DNA from: Gemmatimonadota bacterium
GTDB lineage: Bacteria > Gemmatimonadota > Gemmatimonadetes > Gemmatimonadales > Gemmatimonadaceae
Reading direction: 5' to 3'
DNA length: 64,000 nucleotides
Assembly (NCBI GenBank): GCA_016704465.1
Contig: JADJAD010000001.1
Location: 248,001 to 312,000 of the forward strand
The notes beneath the pieces are model-generated. The model did not search any database. It was not told the DNA's origin and was given only the letters and a program-made list of their open reading frames with translations. Every line of letters starts with the position of its first letter. Within the stretch, counting starts at the first letter, position 1. Shown in pieces: positions 35,511 through 44,168 of the stretch. The translations under genes and the position numbers were made by a program.

Positions 35511-35676
35511 CTGTGCCTCTCCGACGAAGGGATCGCCCGCCCGGCACCGCGCGCCGAGCGTTGGTTGCTCGGGGCACGGTTCGGACCGCGCGGCGTCCCC
35601 GCGTGGGATGCGCGGTCAGGACGATCGCGCTGGGCGGAGCGCAACGTCCGCTGCGCCGCTCGACGGGCGGTGGCGT

Positions 35677-38600
35677 CTACGGCACCACGACCCCATTCAG
35701 CGTCACCCCCGCGCCCTCGGCGCGCCGTTGCAGGTCGCCGAACGCCCCTGCCAGCAGGGCGTTGAGGGCGGAGAGGTCGACGCGCAGCTGCGCGGCGAGC
35801 TGTTCGATCGTCCGTACCTGGGCCACGGTCGGCGCGGTCGATGACGCCTGCAGTGCACCGTCGAGGTCCAGGAAGCCGAACTTCGGCCCGCCGAATCCCG
35901 CGCCAAACCGCTTCCCTAACGAGTCCAGCTCCTGCTTCACCCGCGCCATGAGTGGAGCGACGGAGTCGCGCCGTGCGGTCACCGCGGCGAGCGCCTTCTC
36001 CAGCCGCTCGCGCTCGGCGACCATGCGCTTGTGCAGCTCGACGCCGTCGTTGAACGATTTCTGCAGCGTGGCCAGTTGCGCCGAGGCGTTGGCGCGCGCC
36101 TGCAGCGCTCCGCTTGCCACCTCGACGCGGGGGTCCCCGCTCACGTCGACCGGCTGCGACACGCGACGTCCGCGTGCGGCGAGCGTCACGGTGTAGCGGC
36201 CCGGAGTGACCCAGGCGCCGGTGGGCAGGCCGAACCATCCTTCGTCGGCGTCGGTGACGCCGGGCGCGCGGTCACGATGCAGGTCCCACCCCGTGCGGTG
36301 GATCCCCGCTGTGGCGGCCACCGACATCGTGCGCACGATCGTACCCGACGCATCGGCGACCGTGAGCGTGGCCACCGTGTCCGCCGGCCCGCTGGCGGCG
36401 CCTAACGTGTAGGTGACGATCGCGCCGGCCGGCGGGTTCGGCGCCTGGAAGTTGCGCGCCCCCGGCGTCGGGAGGACGCGCGTGATGAAGCGTTGCGTCG
36501 CCGGGCGCATCGGGTAGAGGACGGCGTTGCCGGCATCGGCCACTGGCGCGCCGGCATTGAAGAGCGCGATGTCGTCGAGCACGATGAAGCTGCGTCCGTG
36601 CGTGCCGAGGACGAGGTCCCGGTGGCGCGACTGGATGGCGATGTCGTCCACCCGCACGGCGGGGAGCGAGCCGCCCGCGCGCACCCAGCGACGCCCGCCG
36701 TCGAACGTGACGTACAGCCCGAACTCCGTCCCGGCGAACAGGACGTCGCGATTGACGGGGTGTTCGGCCAGGGTCTTGATCGAGTGCCCAGCGGGCAGGT
36801 CGCCGACGATTGACGCCCATGATCCCCCACCGTCGGTGGAGCGATAGAGCATCGGCGCCATGTCGCCGTCATGGTGACCGTCGAACGCCACGTACGCGGT
36901 GCGCGCCTCATGCGTGGACCAGAGCACCTTGCTGACCCAGCGCGGCGCCGGGAGCTTGAAGCGTGCCGTGACGTTCGCCCAGGCCGTGCCACCGTCGGTC
37001 GAAAGTTGCACCTGGCCGTCGTCCGTCCCGACGAGCAGCGTCCCCTGCGTGTGCCGGGACTCGGTGACGGTGGTGATCGTGCCGTAGTCACTGACGCCGT
37101 CGTTGCGCGACAGCGTGGTCGAGTCGCGCACGATGCCCATGATCGGCAGCGCCTTCCAGTCCTGGTTGCGCGTGAGCTCGGGGCTCACCACGTCCCACGA
37201 CTGCCCGGCGTCACGCGTGCGGAACAGCTTGTTGCCGCCGTAATAGATGGTGCGCGCGTCGTGCGGCGAGCGCAGCATCGGGGCGCTCCAGTTGAAGCGG
37301 TAGGTCTCCGAGGTATCGGCCGGGACGGGACGGATCCCGCGCTCCTCGCCCGTCGCCAGGTGCACGCGATAGGCGCGTCCGGACTGCGAGTTGGCGAAGA
37401 TGTAGCGCGGGTCGGCGGAATCGGTCACCGTGTAGAAGCCGTCGCCATACGCGATGTTGATCACGTCGGCATTGGTGATCCCCACGCCGTTCGACGTCCG
37501 GGCCGGGACCCCCCACGTGCCGTTGTCCTGCGCCCCGCCGTACACGTAGTACGGGTCGCGATCGTCCACGTCGATGTCGTAGAACTGGCCGATGGGCAGG
37601 TTGTCGACAAAGTCCCAGCTGCGCGCGCCGTCGTAGGTGAAGTACAGCCCGCCGTCGTTGCCCAGGAGCATGTGGGTCCCGTCGGCCGGGTTGAGCCACA
37701 GGGCGTGGTGGTCGACGTGGATGCGGTCGCCGGTGCCGTCGGTGGTGAACGTCTTGCCACCGTCGACCGACTTGTGGATGTAGGTGCCCAGCACCCAGAT
37801 GCGATCGGGGTGCTGCGGGTCGACGCGCACCTGCGAGTAGTACATGGGGCGAGGGTTGAGCGACGACTGGCGCGTCCACGTCGAGCCGCGATCGTCGGAG
37901 CGGAACACCCCTCCCGTGCGCGACTCGACGATGGCGTACACGGTGCCGGGCTGGCTGGGCGCGAGGGCGATCCCGATGCGCCCCTTCTCCCCGGCCGGCA
38001 GTCCCACCGTCAGCTGCTCCCAGGTGTCGCCCCCGTCGCGCGAGCGATACAGTCCGCTCCCCGGCCCGCCGCCGACGAAGCCGAACCCCTTGCGCTGCCG
38101 CTGGTACATGGCGGCATACACGGTGCGGCCATCGGGATCGAGGACGACATCGACCGCGCCGGTGACGCTGTTGCCGGCCAGGACCTTCTTCCACGTCGCG
38201 CCGCCATCGGTGGTGCGGTACAGCCCGCGTTCTTCATTCGGCCCCCACAGCTGCCCGAGCGCCGCGACGAAGACGGTGTTGGGATCCCGCGGATGAATGA
38301 CGATCCGGCCGATGTGATGCGTGGCCGCCAACCCCATGTGGGTCCACGAGTCGCCCCCGTCGACGGAGCGATAGACACCGTCGCCCCACGTGGAACTCTG
38401 CCGGTTGTTCGGTTCCCCGGTCCCGACCCAGATGATGCCCGGATCGCTCGGCGCGATGGCGATGTCGCCGATCGACGTCGAGCGCCCGTCACGATCGAAG
38501 ACCGGGGACCACGTCGTCCCGTTGTTCACGCTGCGGAAGACGCCACCCCCAGCAGTACCGACGAAGATCGTGCTCGGTCGATTCGGGACCGCCTCGATGT

Positions 38601-38742
38601 CGTCGATGCGGCCGCCGAACGACGCCGGGCCGATATGTCGCCAGGGGAGCGACGAGAGGTCCTGCGCCGGGAGGGTCGTGGCGACCACGGCGCACGTCGT
38701 GATCGTGATCAGGACAGCGCGAAGGAGAGGGACTCGTTGCAT
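35677..38742 (-). CDS. VPS10/sortilin-like beta-propeller exported protein
   Basis: The protein has 1021 residues from the ATG that precedes the signal peptide (cleavage near TLPAQ). About ten BNR/Asp-box repeats (patterns such as SVDGGDSWTHMG, SRDGGDTWEQL and TTDGGATWKK) fill residues 20-720 and form the ten-bladed sortilin-type propeller. A beta-rich domain follows (about 760-900) and then a helical C terminus. It is the full-length paralogue of the partial gene at the window start. Such proteins are often annotated as glycosyl hydrolases, but no catalytic residues can be assigned and a binding role is equally likely. The frame is open to 38838 upstream without signal features. The prolyl oligopeptidase gene is 92 bp upstream on the same strand. 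Confidence 0.88.
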   Translation of the reverse strand: MQRVPLLRAVLITITTCAVVATTLPAQDLSSLPWRHIGPASFGGRIDDIEAVPNRPSTIFVGTAGGGVFRSVNNGTTWSPVFDRDGRSTSIGDIAIAPSDPGIIWVGTGEPNNRQSSTWGDGVYRSVDGGDSWTHMGLAATHHIGRIVIHPRDPNTVFVAALGQLWGPNEERGLYRTTDGGATWKKVLAGNSVTGAVDVVLDPDGRTVYAAMYQRQRKGFGFVGGGPGSGLYRSRDGGDTWEQLTVGLPAGEKGRIGIALAPSQPGTVYAIVESRTGGVFRSDDRGSTWTRQSSLNPRPMYYSQVRVDPQHPDRIWVLGTYIHKSVDGGKTFTTDGTGDRIHVDHHALWLNPADGTHMLLGNDGGLYFTYDGARSWDFVDNLPIGQFYDIDVDDRDPYYVYGGAQDNGTWGVPARTSNGVGITNADVINIAYGDGFYTVTDSADPRYIFANSQSGRAYRVHLATGEERGIRPVPADTSETYRFNWSAPMLRSPHDARTIYYGGNKLFRTRDAGQSWDVVSPELTRNQDWKALPIMGIVRDSTTLSRNDGVSDYGTITTVTESRHTQGTLLVGTDDGQVQLSTDGGTAWANVTARFKLPAPRWVSKVLWSTHEARTAYVAFDGHHDGDMAPMLYRSTDGGGSWASIVGDLPAGHSIKTLAEHPVNRDVLFAGTEFGLYVTFDGGRRWVRAGGSLPAVRVDDIAIQSRHRDLVLGTHGRSFIVLDDIALFNAGAPVADAGNAVLYPMRPATQRFITRVLPTPGARNFQAPNPPAGAIVTYTLGAASGPADTVATLTVADASGTIVRTMSVAATAGIHRTGWDLHRDRAPGVTDADEGWFGLPTGAWVTPGRYTVTLAARGRRVSQPVDVSGDPRVEVASGALQARANASAQLATLQKSFNDGVELHKRMVAERERLEKALAAVTARRDSVAPLMARVKQELDSLGKRFGAGFGGPKFGFLDLDGALQASSTAPTVAQVRTIEQLAAQLRVDLSALNALLAGAFGDLQRRAEGAGVTLNGVVVP

Positions 38743-38834
38743 CGGATCGTGAGAATGAATGGTGGGGCGAATGATCGCAGGGTGTGCACGGGGAGGGGGC
38801 GCGATGAGCGCGCGCGACGCGCGACGGGACCACG

Positions 38835-40964
38835 TCAAGGGATGGCGCCTACCTCGCGCAGCAGGAACTCCATCTCCTGCGCCGCCAACTCGATCGTGCC
38901 GCTCATGGCGCGCCCGCCGGCGTGACCGGAGCGCAGGTCATGCAGGAGAATGACAGGGTGCTTGGACGCCGTCGCCGCTTGCAGCCGCGCGGTGAAGCGC
39001 CGCGCCTGCCACGGGGGAACACGGGTGTCATTGAGCCCGGTCTGGACCATCACCGCCGGGTAGCGCTCGCCATCGCGCACGTTCTGGTACGGCGAATACC
39101 GCCGGATCGCCTCGAACTCCGCCGGCTGGCGCGCGTCGCCGTATTCGAGCAGCGCCGGCGCGTTGTTCTGCGAGACGAACCAGGGAAAGCGCACGAGATC
39201 GAGGTCGGGCACGCCGACGAATGCCGCGCGAAAGAGTTCGGGGCGCTGCGTGATCGCCGCCCCCATGAGGAGTCCCCCATTGCTCCCGCCGCGAATCGCC
39301 AGGCGCTCGGGCGAGGTGTAGCCGCTGTCCACGAGAAACTGGGCGGCCGAGATGAAGTCGTCGAACACCTTCTGCTTGTTGCCGAGCATGCCGCCCCGGT
39401 GCCAGGCCTCGCCGAACTCGTTGCCGCCACGCAGCGTGGCCTGCACGTAGATCCCCCCACGCTCCACCCAGAGCGCCGCGCGCGCGTCGAAGCGCGGGCC
39501 AAGGCTCACCGCGAACCCCCCGTATCCGTGCAACAGTGCGGGCGTCTCGGCGCTCGGCTGCTGCCCACGCCGACGCACCATCCAGAGCGGGGCGCGTGTC
39601 CCGTCGACCGAGCGATACCAATGCTGTGAGACCTCGAACGCTGCGGTGTCGAACGCGAGTGCGGGGCGTTCCCACGCCGTGCGCGCCCCGGTGGCCAGGT
39701 CGATGCGTTCGGTGACCGACGGCTGCGTGAAAGAGTTGATGGTCAGCAGGGCGGCCACCTTCCCCGCCCCGCGCAACGACACGCTGACATGGGCCGGCAC
39801 GGCGATCGCTCCTTCGGGGCGACCCTGGCGGGAGTAGACGGCGATGCGATGGCTGGCATTCTGCAGGTAGGTCACGTAGAGCTTGCCGTCCAGCATGCTG
39901 AAGGCATCGAGCACGTCGTCCCCTTCGGCGACCACGTCCCGCCAGGCTTCGCGCGCGGGGCGCGCAAGGTCTACCGCGACGATGCGCCCACGCGGGGCGT
40001 CGAGGTCGGTGCGCATCCAGAGCGCGCCATCCACCACCTGCGGGGCGAAGTGGGCGTCGAGCCCGCGCGTCAGGTCGGTGACGGCGCCCGTCCTCGTGTC
40101 CTGCACGTGGACCTCGTTGCGCGCCCACCCGTGCGAGATCGTGTAGATCCGGTAGCGTCCCTCGGCCGCCGTGGTCGCCGCCAGGAAGTGCGTGGGGGGA
40201 AGCCCCGCGCCGTACAGCATGCTGTCGACGGCGGGCGACGTACCGATGCGATGATAGCGATAGCGCGGGCCGTCTATGCGCGAGCGATGCACATAGTGAA
40301 AGCCGCGCCCTGCGCCATCGAAGCCGAGTGACGCGTACAGCGCACGCGGCAGCGAGTCCGGGAGGTCCTGTCCCGTGCGCAGGTCGCGGAGCTTCACCGT
40401 GATCTCGTCCGGGCCGCCGTCGCGCACCGAATACAGCAGGAGCGAGCCATCGGGGGTCAGCCCCTCGATCCCCACACTCGTCGTGCCATCGCCCCGGATG
40501 TCCAGGGGATTGATCACCATCTCGTACTGGCTGTCCGGGACCACTGGCGTCGGGGTGGCGGCCCAGCGGCGGCGATAGATCGCGGCGACTTCCTCACCGG
40601 TTCGGCGCAGGGTGAAGTACTCCCACTCCCCGCCACGCCTCGGCGCACTCATCGCTGGCACGTCGAGCAGTTCCGTGAGGCGCGCGGTCACGGAGTCCCG
40701 GTCGGCGCTCGCGGGGCCGAGGACCTGCTCGGTGTAGCGCAGCTGGTCGTCGATCCAGGTGCGGACCTCGGGCGCGTCCTGTGACTCGAGCCAGCGGTAG
40801 CGATCCTCCACGGGCACGCCGTGCAGGGTGTCGATGACCAACGTTACGCGCGTTGGCGGCGGTTCCGGCGACGTTGTGCATGCGGCGATGGCGGCCGCAG
40901 TGCCTACGAGCGCGGCGGCGAACAGGCGGCGGCGCGTGATGATCCGGCGAGAGGCAGAAGGCAT
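38835..40964 (-). CDS. Prolyl oligopeptidase (S9A), lipoprotein
   Basis: The 709-residue protein starts at the ATG before a signal with twin Arg (ITRRRLFAAALVG) and a lipobox ending AAIAAC. The longer upstream frame crosses an intergenic repeat and is not coding. The order is that of prolyl oligopeptidases: an N-terminal helical segment with VEDRYRWLESQDAPEV, a seven-bladed propeller (about 100-430) and a C-terminal hydrolase domain. The catalytic Ser is in GGSNGGLLMG, the Asp in GLNDTRVPPWQ and the His in SGHAGG. It cuts short peptides after Pro, here at a membrane surface outside the cytoplasm. It may be cotranscribed with the sortilin-like gene. Confidence 0.92.
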   Translation of the reverse strand: MPSASRRIITRRRLFAAALVGTAAAIAACTTSPEPPPTRVTLVIDTLHGVPVEDRYRWLESQDAPEVRTWIDDQLRYTEQVLGPASADRDSVTARLTELLDVPAMSAPRRGGEWEYFTLRRTGEEVAAIYRRRWAATPTPVVPDSQYEMVINPLDIRGDGTTSVGIEGLTPDGSLLLYSVRDGGPDEITVKLRDLRTGQDLPDSLPRALYASLGFDGAGRGFHYVHRSRIDGPRYRYHRIGTSPAVDSMLYGAGLPPTHFLAATTAAEGRYRIYTISHGWARNEVHVQDTRTGAVTDLTRGLDAHFAPQVVDGALWMRTDLDAPRGRIVAVDLARPAREAWRDVVAEGDDVLDAFSMLDGKLYVTYLQNASHRIAVYSRQGRPEGAIAVPAHVSVSLRGAGKVAALLTINSFTQPSVTERIDLATGARTAWERPALAFDTAAFEVSQHWYRSVDGTRAPLWMVRRRGQQPSAETPALLHGYGGFAVSLGPRFDARAALWVERGGIYVQATLRGGNEFGEAWHRGGMLGNKQKVFDDFISAAQFLVDSGYTSPERLAIRGGSNGGLLMGAAITQRPELFRAAFVGVPDLDLVRFPWFVSQNNAPALLEYGDARQPAEFEAIRRYSPYQNVRDGERYPAVMVQTGLNDTRVPPWQARRFTARLQAATASKHPVILLHDLRSGHAGGRAMSGTIELAAQEMEFLLREVGAIP

Positions 40965-41148
40965 GGCGATCCGATGACGGGCGGGGCGCGTCGAGCGGCG
41001 GGGCTGCAGAAAGTACGGCTCGGAGGCGCGGTCCGCTGGGATTCGCTTCAATGTGCCCCGCGTCGTGCCGAGCGCGCATTGGGGGCGTGCAGGGGAGCGC
41101 GTCGTGCGGTGCGTGGCGTGGCGTGGGGTCCGGTGATGAAACCAGATT

Positions 41149-41215
41149 GACCGCAGAGGACGCAGAGGACGCAGCGGCCGCTCCGTGCCTTGCGTCTGCT
41201 GCGTCCTCTGCGGTT
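41149..41215. repeat. Imperfect intergenic hairpin with ACCGCAGAGGACGCAGAGG motif
   Basis: The 471-bp gap between the divergent oligopeptidase and serine hydrolase genes holds this element. The left arm starts with CCGCAGAGGACGCAG followed by a second copy of the AGGACGCAG core. The right arm (41198-41213) is the exact complement GCTGCGTCCTCTGCGG. The motif resembles short dispersed repeats that I recall from intergenic regions of many unrelated soil and water bacteria. The rest of the gap shows nothing I can name. Confidence 0.7.
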
Positions 41216-41435
41216 CAAACACTTGCGGTTCAGCCACTCGCAACTTCCGGTCGCGCAATCTCGTCATCGCGCGCCTCCCCCCGCACCTCTCTCGCAACTA
41301 CCGATGCGATCACCCGCACGCGCCCCCCTGGCACTTGCGCACGTCCGTGCGGTGCAGCAATTCGGAGCGTCACCCTTGCGTCAGCGCTGCCCCCTCGGCG
41401 CAGACGCGCAGCTACCGCTCCATCTGCGTGCCCGC

Positions 41436-43106
41436 ATGCATCACCCAGCCGCTCGTCTCAGCGCCTGCCTCGTTCTGCTGCTCGCGATACCACGCGCCAC
41501 TGATGCGCAGGCACCGGCGGACCCGGTCACGCGCCAGGTGGATTCGCTCTTTTCCCATTACGCCCGCACCGACGCGCCGGGGCTGGCCGTGGCCGTGGTG
41601 CGAGACGGACGCATCGTGCTGGCGCGTGGTTACGGCCTGGCCGACCTCGAGCATCGCATCCCGATCACGCCGTCGACCGTCTTCGATGTCGCCTCGGTGT
41701 CCAAGCAGTTCGCCGGACTGGCCATCGCGATGCTCGTGGAGCAAGGCAAGGTGCGGCTCGAGGACGACGTGCGTCGCTACATCCCCGAACTCCCCGAGCT
41801 GGAGCGACCCATCACCATCAACCACCTGGTGCACCACACCAGCGGACTGCGCGACTGGCCCGGCACGCTGGCGGTCGCCGGCTGGCGCTTCGATGACGTC
41901 ATCTCGTTCGACCAGATCCTGCGCATGGCGCGGCACCAGCGCTCGCTGAACTTCGTGCCCGGGGCCGAGTACACGTACTCCAACACGGGCTACAACCTGC
42001 TCACGGAGGTCGTGCAGCGGGTCACGGGCCAGCCCTTTCGGCAGTGGACCGACGCGCAGTTCTTCACCCCGCTGGCCATGCGGCGCACCGTCTTTCGCGA
42101 CGACCACACGATGGTGATTCCCGACCGCGCCAGCGGCTACGCACGCGCGGCCGATGGCAGCTGGCGGGCGACGACGAACAACCTCACCGCCCTCGGCTCC
42201 AGCTCGATGATGAGCACGGTCGAGGACCTGGCCCGGTGGGTCATCAACTTCGACTCGGCCCGCGTGGCAGGCGCGTCGGCGCTGGCGATGGCCCGCACCC
42301 GTGGAGTGCTCAACGACGGGCGCACGATTCCCTACGCCTTTGGCCTGTCGCACGGCGAGTATCGCGGGGTCCCGACGGTGGGACACAGCGGATCCTGGGC
42401 CTCGTTTGCCACGTACGTCGTGCACTTCCCCGCCCAGCGCGCCGGGGTGGTCGTGCTGGCCAACACGCCCACGGTCAATGCGTCGCGCGCGGCGTTCCAG
42501 GTCGCCGACATCGTGCTGGGGGCTGCGCTGGGACCGGCGGCCGAGCCGGCCGGGGCGCCGGCCAAGCCCATGCAGCTGACGGCGGCCGTGCTCGACCCCC
42601 TGGCCGGCACGTACCGGCTCGGCCCCGGTTGGTACGTGAACATCAGGCGCGAGGGAACCGGGCTCACCGCGCAGGCGAGCAACGAGGGACGTGTGCTGAT
42701 GGTTGCCGCCAGCGCGAGCGAATTCTGGGTCGCCGCGTACAACGCGTCGATGACCTTCGTGCGCGACGAAGCGGGGAAGGCCACGAGCCTCACGTTCCGC
42801 GGCACCACATCGCCGCGAATGCCCGACATCGAACCCCCGGCGGCGCCGTTGACCGACTACACCGGGGAATACTTCAGCGAGGAGCTGGACGCGACGTACC
42901 GCGCACACGTGCGCAACGACTCGCTCGTGCTCGAGCACCGTCGGCACGGGACGATCCCGCTGACGCGACGGTGGGACGAGGACTTCGGGGCGGCCTGGCC
43001 CCTCAGGTCCGTGGCGTTCCGCCGCGACGGCGCCGGCCGCGTGACCGGCTTCGTGGTGAACGTGGACGAGCGGAGCCGCGATATCGTCTTCGCGAAAGTG
43101 CGCTAG
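41436..43106 (+). CDS. Secreted serine hydrolase (class C beta-lactamase fold) with C-terminal beta domains
   Basis: The 556-residue protein starts at the ATG before a signal peptide (cleavage near ATDAQ); the upstream open frame is not signal-like and crosses a repeat. The catalytic domain (about 30-375) has SVSK with Ser87 and Lys90, YSNTGYN as the Tyr-x-Asn motif and GHSGSW as the third motif. Two beta-barrel-like domains follow (about 390-480 and 485-556), each opening with a 'L..Y.G.Y' pattern (LAGTYRLG, YTGEYFS), as in D-amino-acid peptidases and esterases of this fold. The likely substrates are peptides or D-amino-acid compounds. It is monocistronic and converges on the nitrilase gene. 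Confidence 0.88.
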   Translation: MHHPAARLSACLVLLLAIPRATDAQAPADPVTRQVDSLFSHYARTDAPGLAVAVVRDGRIVLARGYGLADLEHRIPITPSTVFDVASVSKQFAGLAIAMLVEQGKVRLEDDVRRYIPELPELERPITINHLVHHTSGLRDWPGTLAVAGWRFDDVISFDQILRMARHQRSLNFVPGAEYTYSNTGYNLLTEVVQRVTGQPFRQWTDAQFFTPLAMRRTVFRDDHTMVIPDRASGYARAADGSWRATTNNLTALGSSSMMSTVEDLARWVINFDSARVAGASALAMARTRGVLNDGRTIPYAFGLSHGEYRGVPTVGHSGSWASFATYVVHFPAQRAGVVVLANTPTVNASRAAFQVADIVLGAALGPAAEPAGAPAKPMQLTAAVLDPLAGTYRLGPGWYVNIRREGTGLTAQASNEGRVLMVAASASEFWVAAYNASMTFVRDEAGKATSLTFRGTTSPRMPDIEPPAAPLTDYTGEYFSEELDATYRAHVRNDSLVLEHRRHGTIPLTRRWDEDFGAAWPLRSVAFRRDGAGRVTGFVVNVDERSRDIVFAKVR

Positions 43107-43157
43107 GCACCGCCGGTCGCGGCGCAGGCCGCTGCGCGCAGGGCGACGACTCCGCCG

Positions 43158-44126
43158 TCAGCCGCCATCCGTGAACCGCGCAGTCGCCTGGCGCTCCCGG
43201 TTGACCGAGAGCTGCAATACGTCCGGACGGGCATAGTGCCCGACGGCGTCGAAGTTCTGCCGCTCCTCGCGCACGCGCGCGTGGTCCAGCGTCGCGACGA
43301 TCACGCGCTCCTCGTCGGCGACTGGCGCCACCAGCCAGCTCCCATCCGGCGCCGCAATGCACGACCCCCCGTTGGCCATGACATCGTCCGCTCGCTCGCG
43401 CAGCAGCGTCGCGTGCGGCAGGTCGTCGGAAATGTCGCTCCGCCGCATCACGCCGCAGACTGAGATCACGTAGGACCGCCCCTCGCGCGCCATGAAGCGC
43501 GTGATGTCGGGCGTGTTGTGCATCCCCCCGGGCCAAATGGCGACGTGCAGGTCCTCGCCCTGCGCGTAGAGCGCGGTGCGGGCCAACGGCATCCAGTTCT
43601 CCCAGCAGTTGAGCCCCCCGACGGTGAACGCCCCCACACGGTGGGTGCGCAACCCGTGTCCGTCGCCCGGCGACCAGGAGAGCCGTTCCTCGTAGGTCGG
43701 CATGAGCTTGCGATGCACGGACACGACGCCCCCCGTGGCATCCACCTGCACCAAGGAGGCGTAGACGCTGTGCCCCCCGCGATCGCTCGGGCGCTCGATG
43801 CACCCGAGCACGACCGCGACCCCCAGCGCACGCGCGGCCTCGGTGACCGGGGCAAGATCCCCGCGCTCGACCTGCACGGCCTGGTCGAGGTAGTGCGCAT
43901 GCAGCGCCTTCTGGAGCGGCGACTCGAAGCGCGCGCCATCGGTCCGCTCCAGCCAGAACGGATAGCCGGGGACCAGTGCCTCGCCAAAGGTCACGAGTTG
44001 CGCGCCAGCACTGGCGGCCGCCTCGAGCTGGGCCACGACCTTGGCGAGCGTACGGGTACGATCCAGCCAGATGGGGGCCATCTGGACCGCGGCCACGGTG
44101 AGCAGGTCGGACGAATCGCTGTGCAT
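43158..44126 (-). CDS. Nitrilase-family carbon-nitrogen hydrolase
   Basis: The 322-residue cytoplasmic protein has the full catalytic set of the superfamily: Glu49 in FGEALVPGYP, Lys140 in HRKLMPTYEER (with the second Glu147) and Cys174 in GLNCWENW. The sequence around Cys (NCWENWMP) and the motif TYEERLSWSPGDG are those of true nitrilases (branch 1), which hydrolyse R-CN to the acid and ammonia; aliphatic or aryl-nitrile preference cannot be read. Length is close to the usual 330-350. It is the last gene in a minus-strand run behind the FAD reductase (42 bp), DUF427, egtD and egtB. Whether it belongs to the ergothioneine operon functionally is unknown. Confidence 0.9.
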   Translation of the reverse strand: MHSDSSDLLTVAAVQMAPIWLDRTRTLAKVVAQLEAAASAGAQLVTFGEALVPGYPFWLERTDGARFESPLQKALHAHYLDQAVQVERGDLAPVTEAARALGVAVVLGCIERPSDRGGHSVYASLVQVDATGGVVSVHRKLMPTYEERLSWSPGDGHGLRTHRVGAFTVGGLNCWENWMPLARTALYAQGEDLHVAIWPGGMHNTPDITRFMAREGRSYVISVCGVMRRSDISDDLPHATLLRERADDVMANGGSCIAAPDGSWLVAPVADEERVIVATLDHARVREERQNFDAVGHYARPDVLQLSVNRERQATARFTDGG

Positions 44127-44168
44127 CGGGATTGGGCCTCGCGAGAGGGGCAGGTCGAGTCCCTGATC

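Noticed and set aside
33399..35765. 788-codon plus-strand frame
   Set aside because: Antisense to the serine hydrolase and Ig-like genes; Arg/Gly-rich without domains.
36871..38925. 684-codon plus-strand frame
   Set aside because: Antisense to the sortilin-like gene, whose repeats are intact.
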